Shown here: positions 18,990-27,915 of the stretch, piece by piece | Layout: every line of letters begins with the position of its first letter | Position numbering within the stretch: position 1 is the stretch's first letter | Assembly (NCBI RefSeq): GCF_002095535.1 | Contig: NZ_MLJI01000002.1 | Span: forward strand, 753,786 to 817,785 | DNA length: 64,000 bases | Reading direction: 5' to 3' | Source of the DNA: Pantoea cypripedii | Lineage (GTDB): Bacteria > Pseudomonadota > Gammaproteobacteria > Enterobacterales > Enterobacteriaceae | Notes under the pieces: model-generated | Databases searched by the model: none | What the model was told of the DNA's origin: nothing | The model's input: the letters and a program-made list of their open reading frames with translations, nothing else | Program-made: the position numbers and the translations under genes

Positions 18990-20110
18990 TGCGTTACGTG
19001 GATGAATACCGCGATCCTGCCAGGGTGATGCAACTGATTGACAGGTTGCAGGCCCGCGCGCCGCTGCTGACTTATAGCGAACAGCGGCCGCTGCGCATGA
19101 TGGAAGTGTGTGGCGGCCATACCCACGCCATTTTCCGCTTTGGCCTCGACCAGTTGTTGCCGAAAAACATCGAGTTTATACACGGGCCGGGTTGCCCGGT
19201 GTGCGTATTACCGATGGGTCGCATCGATAGCTGCATTGAAATCGCCAGCCACCCGGAGGTGATTTTCTGCACTTTTGGCGATGCGATGCGCGTGCCGGGT
19301 AAGAACGGCTCACTGCTACAGGCTAAAGCGCGCGGGGCGGATGTGCGGGTGGTGTATTCGCCGATGGATGCCCTGCATCTGGCGCAGCAACACCCGCAAC
19401 GCAAAGTGGTGTTTTTCGGTCTGGGCTTTGAAACCACCATGCCCGCCACTGCCATCACGTTGCAGCAGGCCAAAGCGCTGGGCGTGACCAACTTCACCTT
19501 CTTTTGTCAGCACATCACCCTGATTCCGACGTTGCATAGCCTGCTTTCTCAGCCGGACAACGGCATCGATGCCTTTCTGGCGCCGGGCCATGTCAGCATG
19601 GTGATCGGTACCGCCGCTTACGATTTTATTGCCGACCAGTTCAGCCGTCCGCTGGTGGTGGCGGGTTTCGAGCCGCTGGATTTATTGCAGGGCGTGTTGA
19701 TGCTGGTGGAGCAAAAAATTGCGGGTCACAGCCAGGTAGAGAATCAGTACAAACGCGTGGTGCCGGATGCCGGAAATGCCCTGGCGCAGCGCGCCATGGG
19801 CGAGGTTTTTTGCGTACAGGGTGAGTCGGAGTGGCGTGGGCTAGGGGTGATCGCCGAATCCGGCGTGCGGTTGACGGAGCCTTATCGTCAGTTTGATGCG
19901 GAGGCCCATTTCCGGCCGCAACCGCAGCAGGTGTATGACGATCCGCGCGCCCGCTGCGGTGATGTGCTGACCGGACGCTGTAAACCCCATCAGTGCCCGA
20001 TGTTTGGCAGCGGCTGTAATCCACAAAATGCTTTTGGCGCGTTAATGGTCTCTTCCGAGGGAGCCTGCGCGGCCTGGTATCAGTACAGAAGTCAGGAAGT
20101 TAACGCATGA
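18989..20110 (+). CDS. hypD: HypD, iron-cyanide centre assembly protein
   Basis: A 373-residue [4Fe-4S] protein on which the Fe(CN)2CO unit is built. Signatures are CGGHTHAIFRFG (residues ~35-46), GPGCPVCVLP (with the redox CxxC) and the C-terminal cluster cysteines CGDVLTGRCKPHQCPMFGSGC. Length is standard. It overlaps hypE by 4 bp. Confidence 0.97.
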   Translation: MRYVDEYRDPARVMQLIDRLQARAPLLTYSEQRPLRMMEVCGGHTHAIFRFGLDQLLPKNIEFIHGPGCPVCVLPMGRIDSCIEIASHPEVIFCTFGDAMRVPGKNGSLLQAKARGADVRVVYSPMDALHLAQQHPQRKVVFFGLGFETTMPATAITLQQAKALGVTNFTFFCQHITLIPTLHSLLSQPDNGIDAFLAPGHVSMVIGTAAYDFIADQFSRPLVVAGFEPLDLLQGVLMLVEQKIAGHSQVENQYKRVVPDAGNALAQRAMGEVFCVQGESEWRGLGVIAESGVRLTEPYRQFDAEAHFRPQPQQVYDDPRARCGDVLTGRCKPHQCPMFGSGCNPQNAFGALMVSSEGACAAWYQYRSQEVNA

Positions 20111-21117
20111 AATCCATTGAATTAGCCCACGGCAGTGGTGGACGGGCGATGCAGCAGCTTATCGCCAGCCTGTTTATGAGCGCCTTTGATAACCCGTGGC
20201 TGACGGAGCAGGAAGACCAGGCCAGACTGGCCCTGAGTGAGCTGACTGCCCGTGGCGATCGTCTGGCGTTTTCCACGGACAGCTACGTTATCGATCCGCT
20301 GTTTTTCCCCGGTGGTGATATTGGCAAACTTGCCGTGTGCGGCACGGTGAATGACATTGCCGTCAGCGGCGCGCAACCGCGCTGGCTCTCCTGTGGTTTT
20401 ATCCTTGAAGAAGGATTACCGCTGGCGACACTGGAACGCACGGTCGCCAGCATGGCGCAGGCGGCGAGAGACGCGGGGGTCAGCATCGTCACCGGTGACA
20501 CCAAAGTGGTGCCGCGCGGCGCGGCGGATAAGTTATTTATTAACACCGCTGGCCTCGGTGCCATCCCCGCCGGGCTGAGCTGGGGGGCCACACAAATTGC
20601 AGCGGGTGATGTTCTGATTGTCAGCGGTACCCTGGGTGACCACGGTGCGACCATCCTGAATTTACGAGAGGAGCTGGGGCTGGACGGGGATTTACACAGC
20701 GATTGTGCGGCCCTGACGCCGTTGATTGCGCCGCTGGTGGCGATACAAGGTGTGAAAGCGTTGCGAGATGCCACGCGCGGCGGCGTAAATGCGGTGCTGC
20801 ATGAGTTTGCTGCTGCCAGCGGCTGCGGCATGGACATTGTTGAAAGCCAACTACCGATCACCCCGGCAGTGCGCGGCGTTTGTGAGTTGCTGGGGCTGGA
20901 CGCCCTGAATTTTGCTAACGAAGGCAAACTGGTGATAGTTGCCACGCGTCAGGCGGCTCCGGCGGTCATCGCTGCGTTACAAAACCATCCTTTAGGCCGC
21001 CAGGCCACCCTTATCGGCGAGGTTGTCGAACAGCGCGGTGTCAGAGTGAGCGGCCTTTACGGTATAAGACGCGTCCTGGATCTGCCGCATTCTGAACCCT
21101 TGCCACGCATTTGTTGA
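20107..21117 (+). CDS. hypE: HypE, carbamoyl dehydratase
   Basis: A 336-residue PurM-like ATPase that dehydrates the thiocarbamate to thiocyanate. It has the LAHGSGGRAMQQLI start, GGDIGKLAVCGTVNDIA and GDTKVVPRGAAD nucleotide-binding regions, and ends in PRIC, where the C-terminal cysteine is the carbamoylated residue. Partner HypF is encoded 14 kb away on the other strand. Confidence 0.97.
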   Translation: MKSIELAHGSGGRAMQQLIASLFMSAFDNPWLTEQEDQARLALSELTARGDRLAFSTDSYVIDPLFFPGGDIGKLAVCGTVNDIAVSGAQPRWLSCGFILEEGLPLATLERTVASMAQAARDAGVSIVTGDTKVVPRGAADKLFINTAGLGAIPAGLSWGATQIAAGDVLIVSGTLGDHGATILNLREELGLDGDLHSDCAALTPLIAPLVAIQGVKALRDATRGGVNAVLHEFAAASGCGMDIVESQLPITPAVRGVCELLGLDALNFANEGKLVIVATRQAAPAVIAALQNHPLGRQATLIGEVVEQRGVRVSGLYGIRRVLDLPHSEPLPRIC

Positions 21118-21226
21118 CCTAAACCATTAATTGTCCAATGAAGACTGAATAAACTTTGAATTTGATAAATAGTGGGCGATATCCCCGCCCCGTAGTTTTG
21201 CTGGTGGTTTTCAATGGACGACAACA

Positions 21227-23311
21227 ATGACATACACCCCGATGAGCGATCTCGGACAGCAAGGGCTGTTTGAGATCACCCACACGCTGTTACAACAGCC
21301 TGATGCTGGCGCGCTGATCAACCGTCTCGCTAAACTTGTTAAACAGGCGGGGTTAGCCGATCGCGTGAATATGTTGCTTTTTGATGCACAGCATCAACAG
21401 GTGAGTTTTTATGGCATGGACAAAGCCTGCAGACCGCAGCAGCACGAAGATATCGGGGAGCTGACCCAGGGACCGGTCCGGCGTCTGCTTTCCCGGCCAG
21501 AGGCACTGATGTGCACCTGGCCAGAGTTTAGCGATACCTGGCCACAGGTAGCCAGGCTGGATTCTTACAATGGCTTTGGCCGTTATTGTCTGCTGCCACT
21601 GGCGGCTGATGGGCATATTTTTGGCGGCTGCGAGTTTATTCGCAATAACGATAGTGGCTGGAGTGAGAAAGAGCTGGCCCGTCTGCATACCCTGGCCCAG
21701 GTGGTTGGATTGGTGGTACAGCAAATTCAGAGCCTGCAGGATACCCATGATGACCGGTTGCAACTCAGTCGTGAACGGGATGCCTTTCGCACACTGGTGG
21801 CAGTGACCAACGCTGTGTTGTCGAGGCTGGATCTTGACGAGGTGATTAGCGAAATCGCCCGCGAGATCCACAGCCACTTCGGCATCGATTCCGTCGGTAT
21901 TGTGGTGCGCAGCAGCCGTAAAGCGTGGCTGACGATACACTCAACCCATTTTGTTGATGAAGCCTCGCCGATTCACGATCAAAGCGAAGTGGCAGAAGCC
22001 GGGACGCTTTCGGAGAAGGTGTTTAACAGCGGTGAGATGCTGCTGCTTAACCTTTACAGCGATGCACAGGCCGCTTCGTATGAGCACCTGCTTCAGGATC
22101 TCTGGGACAACCAGATTCGGACGCTCTGCCTGCTGCCGTTAAAATTTGGCGATAACATGCTGGGTGTGATGAAGCTGGCGCAACGTCGGGAAGGGGGCTT
22201 TACACCGGCCAATTTGCAGTTGCTGCAACAGATTGCTGAGCGCATTGCCATCGCGCTGGACAATGCGCTGGCCTGGCAGGAAATCAAGCGGCTGAAAGAA
22301 AATCTGGTGGGCCGTGATCTGTATATCACCGAACAGATCGACAATGTAGCTGGTGAGTCCGGAGAAATTATCGGTCGCAGCGAAGTGATGTCGCATGTGC
22401 TGAAACAGGTGGAGATGGTGGCGCGCAGCGACAGTACGGTGCTGATCCTTGGAGAAACCGGCACCGGTAAAGAGTTGATTGCACGAGCCATTCATAATCA
22501 AAGTGAACGCAACAGCCGTCGCATGGTGAAAATGAACTGCGCTGCGATGCCCGCCGGGTTGCTGGAAAGTGATTTGTTCGGCCACGAACGCGGCGCGTTT
22601 ACCGGTGCCAATACCCAGCGCATTGGCCGCTTTGAACTGGCGGATAAAAGCTCACTGTTTCTTGATGAAGTGGGTGATATGCCGCTGGAATTACAACCCA
22701 AACTGCTACGCGTGTTGCAGGAAAAGGAGTTTGAACGCCTCGGCAGCAACAAATTACTGACCGTGGATGTACGCCTGATCGCCGCGACTAACCGCGATCT
22801 GAAGCAAATGGTGTCCGAACGTGAATTTCGCAACGACCTGTATTATCGACTCAACGTCTTTCCCATCCGGCTGCCACCGTTGCGCGAACGTCCGGAGGAC
22901 ATCCCGCTGCTGGTGAAATCCCTGACCTTTAAAATCGCCCGGCGCATGAACCGTAATATCGATAGCATTCCAGCTGAGACCCTGCGTACCCTGCGACGCA
23001 TGGAGTGGCCCGGTAATGTGCGCGAGCTGGAAAACGTGATCGAACGGGCGGTGTTGTTGACGCGTGGCAATGTGCTGCATCTTTCGCTACCGGAAATTGA
23101 TTATCGTCCACGGGTGGAAAGCAGCGAGCCTGTCACGCCAGCCACGGAAGACCATGCCGGGGAGGACGAATATCAACTGATTATGCGGGTGCTGAAAGAA
23201 ACCAACGGCGTGGTGGCTGGCCCGCGTGGTGCGGCTCAACGACTGGGCATTAAGCGCACCACGCTGCTATCACGGATGAAGCGGTTAGGGATTAATAAGG
23301 AGGTTTCTTAA
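21227..23311 (+). CDS. fhlA: FhlA, formate-sensing sigma-54 activator
   Basis: A 694-residue enhancer-binding protein that activates the hyc, hyp and hydN promoters when formate accumulates. Two GAF-type sensor domains (~20-170 and ~190-345) are followed by an AAA+ domain (~385-615) with Walker A GETGTGKE, the sigma-54 contact loop GAFTGA, Walker B LFLDEVGDM and WPGNVRELENVIERA, then a C-terminal helix-turn-helix ending LSRMKRLGI. The first sensor domain is clearly more divergent from E. coli than the AAA+ part. The start MTYTPMSDLG matches E. coli, although no strong ribosome site is visible. It lies 109 bp after hypE. Confidence 0.96.
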   Translation: MTYTPMSDLGQQGLFEITHTLLQQPDAGALINRLAKLVKQAGLADRVNMLLFDAQHQQVSFYGMDKACRPQQHEDIGELTQGPVRRLLSRPEALMCTWPEFSDTWPQVARLDSYNGFGRYCLLPLAADGHIFGGCEFIRNNDSGWSEKELARLHTLAQVVGLVVQQIQSLQDTHDDRLQLSRERDAFRTLVAVTNAVLSRLDLDEVISEIAREIHSHFGIDSVGIVVRSSRKAWLTIHSTHFVDEASPIHDQSEVAEAGTLSEKVFNSGEMLLLNLYSDAQAASYEHLLQDLWDNQIRTLCLLPLKFGDNMLGVMKLAQRREGGFTPANLQLLQQIAERIAIALDNALAWQEIKRLKENLVGRDLYITEQIDNVAGESGEIIGRSEVMSHVLKQVEMVARSDSTVLILGETGTGKELIARAIHNQSERNSRRMVKMNCAAMPAGLLESDLFGHERGAFTGANTQRIGRFELADKSSLFLDEVGDMPLELQPKLLRVLQEKEFERLGSNKLLTVDVRLIAATNRDLKQMVSEREFRNDLYYRLNVFPIRLPPLRERPEDIPLLVKSLTFKIARRMNRNIDSIPAETLRTLRRMEWPGNVRELENVIERAVLLTRGNVLHLSLPEIDYRPRVESSEPVTPATEDHAGEDEYQLIMRVLKETNGVVAGPRGAAQRLGIKRTTLLSRMKRLGINKEVS

Positions 23312-23321
23312 CCGCCCCAAT

Positions 23322-23350
23322 ACGCCTGTCAGGGGGCCTCAGACAGGCGT
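23322..23350. terminator. Hairpin between the convergent fhlA and esterase genes
   Basis: ACGCCTGTC and GACAGGCGT form a perfect 9-bp stem with an 11-nt loop that overlaps the end of the minus-strand gene. No long T run follows on either strand, so termination in both directions is possible but not certain. Confidence 0.4.
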
Positions 23351-24252
23351 AACAGTGCTGACTGAAACGATGGCGTGAACATCGCGCCATGTGTCAGCCC
23401 GGGAAACAGCGCCCAGGTTGCCGTGACACCGCTGGCGCGCAGGCTGGAGACGGTATCCCGCACGGCGCGTAACACTGCCGATGGGCCGGTGTTGGCATCC
23501 TGTCTGCTGTCACCGTTGCCTTCCATCAGTACCAGCTGTTTATGGCTGAAGCGGTCTTTGCTGACGGATGTCATCTCATTAAGCAGCTGGAAGTTATCCC
23601 GCCCCAGCGAGGGACTGGCTGAATAATAGAATGTGAAAAATGGCGAGGAGAGATACGCATCCAGCACAAATAGCCCGCCATAGGAATGGCCCCAGATGCC
23701 ACGTTTTAACGGGTTGATAGCCAGGTTCTGCTCGGCCTGAGGGGCGATGGTTGCTTCCAGCAGATGGCGGAAGGCGGGGCTGCCGCCACCGCTGCGGCCA
23801 TGGCCATCACGCCGCGGTTCACCGTTGTTATTGGTCACTGCGGATGTGTAATCATAAGCTCTGGCGTTCAGGTCAAACGGCAGGTTGGTCTGGTAACCGA
23901 TCACCACCAGCACCGGTGGGGATTCCGCGGATGCTTTCTCCAGCAGGCTGTCGGATAACCGGTCCATCACCGCATTGCCGTCCAGCATATACAGGATGGG
24001 ATAGCCCGCTTTTGGCGGGGTTTTATTGGGGATCCCGGTCCACACTTTGTAGTGCCGCTGGCCGTCGGCAGAATCAAAGGTACGCACCGAAAAATGGTAA
24101 AAAGCGGACCCTTTGTCGGCAATATTCGGCCCCAGTGGTGTCATATCAGGCCGGGCATAGCCGGTCCCGGCGCTGATTAGCAGCATGAAAAATGCGCACA
24201 AACTTCCTATGACAAGCGAGGCCAGTTGAGAACGTTCAGACTTACTTTTCAT
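23329..24252 (-). CDS. IroE/Fes-like siderophore esterase (alpha/beta hydrolase)
   Basis: A 307-residue exported hydrolase. A signal peptide is clear (basic KSKSER, hydrophobic core, cut near GYA). The catalytic Ser sits in WGHSYGG (~190), GYPILYMLDGNAVMD is a family signature, and a late HGAMF provides a candidate catalytic His. It resembles the periplasmic trilactone esterase IroE that linearises catecholate siderophores. The ATG at 24252 is preferred to a GTG at 24267. A Fur-box-like site 50-75 bp upstream and a siderophore-binding-type neighbour support an iron role. Confidence 0.8.
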   Translation of the reverse strand: MKSKSERSQLASLVIGSLCAFFMLLISAGTGYARPDMTPLGPNIADKGSAFYHFSVRTFDSADGQRHYKVWTGIPNKTPPKAGYPILYMLDGNAVMDRLSDSLLEKASAESPPVLVVIGYQTNLPFDLNARAYDYTSAVTNNNGEPRRDGHGRSGGGSPAFRHLLEATIAPQAEQNLAINPLKRGIWGHSYGGLFVLDAYLSSPFFTFYYSASPSLGRDNFQLLNEMTSVSKDRFSHKQLVLMEGNGDSRQDANTGPSAVLRAVRDTVSSLRASGVTATWALFPGLTHGAMFTPSFQSALLRLSEAP

Positions 24253-24305
24253 CGTGGTATTAATCACTTATCCAATGTGAAGATGATCAGGAAGTAAGAC
24301 AATTT

Positions 24306-24324
24306 AATGATAATGGTTCTCAAT
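24306..24324. promoter_or_regulatory. Fur-box-like operator
   Basis: The minus-strand sequence TGAGAACCATTATCATTAA closely resembles the Fur consensus (GATAATGATAATCATTATC). It lies just upstream of the esterase gene, so the gene is probably derepressed under iron limitation. Confidence 0.7.
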
Positions 24325-24353
24325 TTCAACAAGATCACGGGAAATGGAAACAA

Positions 24354-25196
24354 TCATCCGCCAATAATTGCTCGCAGCTGATTCAGGACAATACGCGCTG
24401 CCGTGGGCCCGGCGTTGTTAAAGTAGGGCTGGTAGTCAACTTCTACTGCCTGGCCCTTCTGCACCGCGCGCAGATTCTCCCAGCCCGCCATCGAACGGAT
24501 TAGGCTGGAACCGTTTTTCTGCCCGCCAAAGATAATCCAGTCGGCATCAATACCTGCCAGGTCTTGTGGTTCAATGATACGGGAAACGCTAGCAAAGTCT
24601 TCACCGCCTCCCCAGTTCAGCCCTAAGTCTTTCGCGATTAAACCGGCGAACGAGTGGCGTCCCATCAGTTTAACCCGCTGTCCATTGGACTGAATAAAGG
24701 CGATAGAGGTGTTTGCCGGACGAGTATGCAAGCAGTCGTGATCCCAGGACTGCAACCAGCTGTCGGCCTCCGGCTGACGACCCAGCGCTTCGGCCACTTT
24801 AAGAAAATCGCTGCGCCAGTTGGTGCCCCGACCTTTTGTCACCACCGCAGGGGCGATGGCTTGCAGGGCGGTCAGGATCTCGGGTTGCTGCAATCCGGCG
24901 GAGTTCAGCAGGATAAGGTCCGGATGCACGGATTTTATTGCTTCAATATCGGGATCCTTACGCTCACCAAGGTCACGCATTGTCCCTAAGCCACGCGCGT
25001 GCTGGGGATAATAAAGCGATAAATAGGGTTCAAAGACCCCCGTGCCATGGCCCTGTGTGGTGCCTACAGGAATGATCCCCAGAGTGACGCAACTGTCAGT
25101 CTGCCCGGTCGAAATGGTGGCAACGCGAACGGGTTTATTGGTTAAAAATGTTTCGCCATATTCGTGTGAAATTTGGTATGGAAAAGAATGCGTCAT
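24354..25196 (-). CDS. FhuD/FepB-type ferric-siderophore-binding protein without signal peptide
   Basis: A 280-residue periplasmic-binding-protein fold (TroA/FhuD superfamily). ATISTGQTDSCVTLG, LGTMRDLGERKDPDIEAI, PDLILLN and the long central helix region are typical of ABC siderophore-binding proteins. The N terminus MTHSFPYQISHEYGET has no signal peptide or lipobox, and an in-frame TAG about 45 bp upstream rules out a longer exported form in this frame. It may be truncated, may use a frame I missed, or may be a cytoplasmic homologue. It lies 101 bp upstream of the esterase gene on the same strand. Confidence 0.72.
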   Translation of the reverse strand: MTHSFPYQISHEYGETFLTNKPVRVATISTGQTDSCVTLGIIPVGTTQGHGTGVFEPYLSLYYPQHARGLGTMRDLGERKDPDIEAIKSVHPDLILLNSAGLQQPEILTALQAIAPAVVTKGRGTNWRSDFLKVAEALGRQPEADSWLQSWDHDCLHTRPANTSIAFIQSNGQRVKLMGRHSFAGLIAKDLGLNWGGGEDFASVSRIIEPQDLAGIDADWIIFGGQKNGSSLIRSMAGWENLRAVQKGQAVEVDYQPYFNNAGPTAARIVLNQLRAIIGG

Positions 25197-25350
25197 TTCT
25201 GTCTCGGAATGGTCTAATTTTGAATCCTGACACTAAAGGTTCCGGGTATCCCGGTCAACGGACTTTTATCTATGATTTTGATAGAAAAAATCAAGTGAAG
25301 GTCAGTGAGCGTTCAATTTGTCCTCCTCCTTATTTAATTCATACTTACAA

Positions 25351-25378
25351 TTTCTTTACGAAATCTTTGCGATATAAT
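25351..25378 (+). promoter_or_regulatory. Sigma-70-like promoter of a structured leader
   Basis: TATAAT at 25373-25378 is a perfect -10 hexamer, preceded at 16 bp by a poor -35 (TTTCTT). It precedes the hairpin leader and the small gene at 25488. Confidence 0.5.
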
Positions 25379-25384
25379 GACCAG

Positions 25385-25487
25385 GATGTGTAACCCTTAA
25401 TAGTTAATGGAAGCCAGATCCTGAACGATCTGGATTAATGGGGAAATCCGTACAACGGCATCTAACTATTCACCTCGGGAGGGGGTA
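25385..25487 (+). ncRNA. Structured 5' leader of the small gene at 25488
   Basis: About 100 nt of leader with two nested perfect stems. The outer one is AATAGTTA (25399-25406) with TAACTATT (25463-25470). The inner one is CCAGATC (25414-25420) with GATCTGG (25427-25433). The outer stem closes just before the GGGAGGGGG ribosome site and ATG. This layout suggests a folded regulatory leader, of no class I recognise. Confidence 0.4.
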
Positions 25488-25748
25488 ATGGCGTTATCAG
25501 AAGTGCAGCTTATTACTTTACGTCGTATACAGAGCGGAACGAAACACAAGTTGCGTGGCGATAGAGCGATAGGACTGGAAATGAGAAGGGATATTTCGGC
25601 CTGCAACAGAAAAGATATTACCTGTCGTAGCCTGGCACCGCTGATGCGGGCAGGTCTGATTGAATTTATTACTCATCCCACCGACAAGTCACGTTATTAC
25701 GAAGTCAGATTAACGGTGACTGGCAGGGAACTCATCGAAGAAGAGTGA
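25488..25748 (+). CDS. Small basic protein, possible winged-helix fold
   Basis: An 86-residue basic protein that I do not recognise. The pattern is alpha-helical (residues 3-16), then an RxxRDISACNRKDITCRSLAPLMRAGLIEFI stretch that reads like helix-turn-helix plus wing (MarR/Lrp-like), then a beta-rich segment ending in VTGRELIEEE. A very strong ribosome site (GGGAGGGGG) and a structured leader precede it. It stands alone between the iron genes and a minus-strand esterase. A DNA- or RNA-binding role is a guess. Confidence 0.55.
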   Translation: MALSEVQLITLRRIQSGTKHKLRGDRAIGLEMRRDISACNRKDITCRSLAPLMRAGLIEFITHPTDKSRYYEVRLTVTGRELIEEE

Positions 25749-25869
25749 TGAAAAACCGTATGCTTGTTATTCAATATATCCAGCCGGGTTGCATTTATTA
25801 GCATCCGGTAAATCTGGCACATTCTGTAGCGGCACAATTTATTGCGCAGGTTTAAGCAGATAAAAAACA

Positions 25870-25885
25870 GCGCGATAAATCGCGC
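25870..25885. repeat. REP-like hairpin GCGCGAT-AA-ATCGCGC
   Basis: A 7-bp perfect inverted repeat with a 2-nt loop, 16 bp before the end of a minus-strand gene. Related hairpins occur at 35578-35603 and 59026-59041, so this is probably a dispersed intergenic element that can also terminate transcription. Confidence 0.55.
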
Positions 25886-25900
25886 CGTTACAGACCATGA

Positions 25901-26827
25901 TCAGGTGGCGGGTGTTAACGCATCATTGAGGAATCTCACCGCGTTGCGTAATGCCTGGTCGGCTTCGGGAAGCAATCCGGCAAACAAATGCCACACATGG
26001 AACATTCCGGGCCAGACTTCAAGTGAACTGCGGACCCGATTTTCGCCAAGATGCGCGGCGAGTCGGATTGCGCCACTCAGCATCACTTCATTTTCACCTA
26101 TCTGGATGAGCGTGGGGGGCAGATCCCTGACATCGGCAAAAATCGGTGAGGCATCAGGATGGGTGGGTAATGCTCCCGCCAGAAAAATACCTGCCAGCTG
26201 GTTAAGAAATTCCGTGCTGCATAAGGGATCAAGCCCATCCCTGACGCGCGCCGACTCGCCGCTGTGGGTGAGGTCAGCCCAGGGAGAAATAGCCACGGCG
26301 GCGGCAGGCAATGGGATTTGCGCATCGCGTGCTTTACGCATGATGGTTATCAGCATGGCTCCCCCTGCCGAATCGCCGGAAATAGCCAGCGATTTGGCAT
26401 CCACTCCGCTGGCCAGCAATGCGCGCCATGCAGTGAAGGTATCTTCAATCGGCGTCGGGAAGGGATATTCTGGTGCCTGGCGGTAATCCGGGACGTAAAC
26501 CCGCGCGCGTAGCTGTCTGGCATAATTCCCGGCGAGTCCTCGATAAGCTTTTATTCCGCCATGAACATAGCCACCGCCATGGATATAAAACAGAGTCCGG
26601 CCTTCAATCACGTTATCCGGCGTGACCACCATGGTCGCGACGCCGCCTAAATCCGTCTGGGTAAAAGCCACGCCTGCCGGTGCGGGGAAAAGGCGGTCCA
26701 GTCCCGCAACATAGCTGTCGCGCGCCTCTTGCCAGCTGTGGTCACTGGCCCCATGCATTTTCAGAAATACCGGCATCGCCGCCTCTTTCCAGCCTTCTAA
26801 CGCTTTTTGTGCATTAACAGGTAACAT
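25901..26827 (-). CDS. Alpha/beta hydrolase, HSL (GDXG) esterase family
   Basis: A 308-residue cytoplasmic esterase. The oxyanion-hole motif HGGGYVHG (~84-91) and the nucleophile motif GDSAGG (~151-156) define the hormone-sensitive-lipase group. MFHVWHLFAG near the C terminus supplies the catalytic His. The ATG at 26827 has AGGAG nine bases upstream. It is divergent from a LysR gene with a short gap, the usual sign that the regulator controls it. The substrate is unknown, probably a short-chain acyl ester. Confidence 0.88.
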   Translation of the reverse strand: MLPVNAQKALEGWKEAAMPVFLKMHGASDHSWQEARDSYVAGLDRLFPAPAGVAFTQTDLGGVATMVVTPDNVIEGRTLFYIHGGGYVHGGIKAYRGLAGNYARQLRARVYVPDYRQAPEYPFPTPIEDTFTAWRALLASGVDAKSLAISGDSAGGAMLITIMRKARDAQIPLPAAAVAISPWADLTHSGESARVRDGLDPLCSTEFLNQLAGIFLAGALPTHPDASPIFADVRDLPPTLIQIGENEVMLSGAIRLAAHLGENRVRSSLEVWPGMFHVWHLFAGLLPEADQALRNAVRFLNDALTPAT

Positions 26828-26943
26828 TTCTCGATCTCCTGGTGAATAATTTTCTCCATAAGTAATTTAACCAAACAGTCAGGGAATAGGTTTCTACAAT
26901 GGGTATCCGTACATTCATCACTGAACCGCATGCTGGCGCTGGC

Positions 26944-27831
26944 ATGGAGCTCAGGACCATGCGCACCTTCGTGGCGATCGTTGAAATGGGAAGTTTTGTC
27001 GCGGCCGCGAAAGCGTTGGGGTTAACGCGGTCTGCTGCGGGCAAGGCCCTTGCCCGACTGGAAACGCATCTGGGCACGCGTTTGCTGCATCGTTCGACCC
27101 GCACGTTGTCACTGACCACCGATGGACAATTTTTTTACGAACGATGCGTGCAGATCCTGGCGGATATTGATGAAGCTGAAAGCAGCGTCAGGCAGGATAA
27201 TCCCGAACCGAAAGGGACTTTGCGTCTCACCGTAACCTCAGCGTTTGGCCGCATCGTGATTTTGCCGCTGCTGCATGAATTCCTGAAAAAATGGCCTGAA
27301 CTGGAAATTGAAATCAGTTTTACCGACCGGATTATCGACTTAGTTGAAGAGGGTTTCGACCTGGGAATCAGATTGGGAGAACTGCCGGTTGATTCATTAA
27401 TGATTGCCCGCCGCATTACCCACTGCCAGCATTTTATCTACGCGTCACCCGCTTATTTGCAACAGCAGGGGACACCAGAAGATATTCATGAAATTGGGTC
27501 CCATCAGAGGCTGATATATGGCCTCCAGCCCGGTTCAGGTGTCTGGCAACTGGCTGAGAAGGCGGGTGCTGAGATTGCCATTGCTGGCAATCGCCGTCTG
27601 CGCTTCGACAGCGGGGAAGCGATAAAAGATGCTGCCGTGGCGGGTATGGGAATTGCCCTGATGCCCTCATTTCTGGCGGCTGACGATGTGCATCACCAGC
27701 GTTTAGTCAGGTTATTCCCCGCCTGGGCAGGCAGGGACATCGCCATTAATGCGGTATACCCGCATCGCAAACACCTGGCGGCAAAAGTCCGGCAATTCAT
27801 TGATATGTTAGTGATGCACTTTCCATCCTGA
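26944..27831 (+). CDS. LysR-family transcriptional regulator
   Basis: A 295-residue regulator with an N-terminal winged helix-turn-helix (MRTFVAIVEMGSF...GLTRSAAGKALARLE) and a two-lobed effector domain. This is the CrgA/AaeR-like group whose effector domain ends with a PxRxxLxxKVRxFIDML pattern. MELRTMRTF at 26944 matches family N termini but lacks a ribosome site; an in-frame ATG at 26899 behind AGGGAATAGG is an alternative. It is transcribed away from the esterase at 26827, its likely target. Confidence 0.88.
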   Translation: MELRTMRTFVAIVEMGSFVAAAKALGLTRSAAGKALARLETHLGTRLLHRSTRTLSLTTDGQFFYERCVQILADIDEAESSVRQDNPEPKGTLRLTVTSAFGRIVILPLLHEFLKKWPELEIEISFTDRIIDLVEEGFDLGIRLGELPVDSLMIARRITHCQHFIYASPAYLQQQGTPEDIHEIGSHQRLIYGLQPGSGVWQLAEKAGAEIAIAGNRRLRFDSGEAIKDAAVAGMGIALMPSFLAADDVHHQRLVRLFPAWAGRDIAINAVYPHRKHLAAKVRQFIDMLVMHFPS

Positions 27832-27915
27832 GTCTTGCCGGGTTTGACTGGCGTTGTATTGATACCTGGATTTCTATGTATACTTTGTGATGTCCATCAC
27901 ATTAAGGAATTCACT

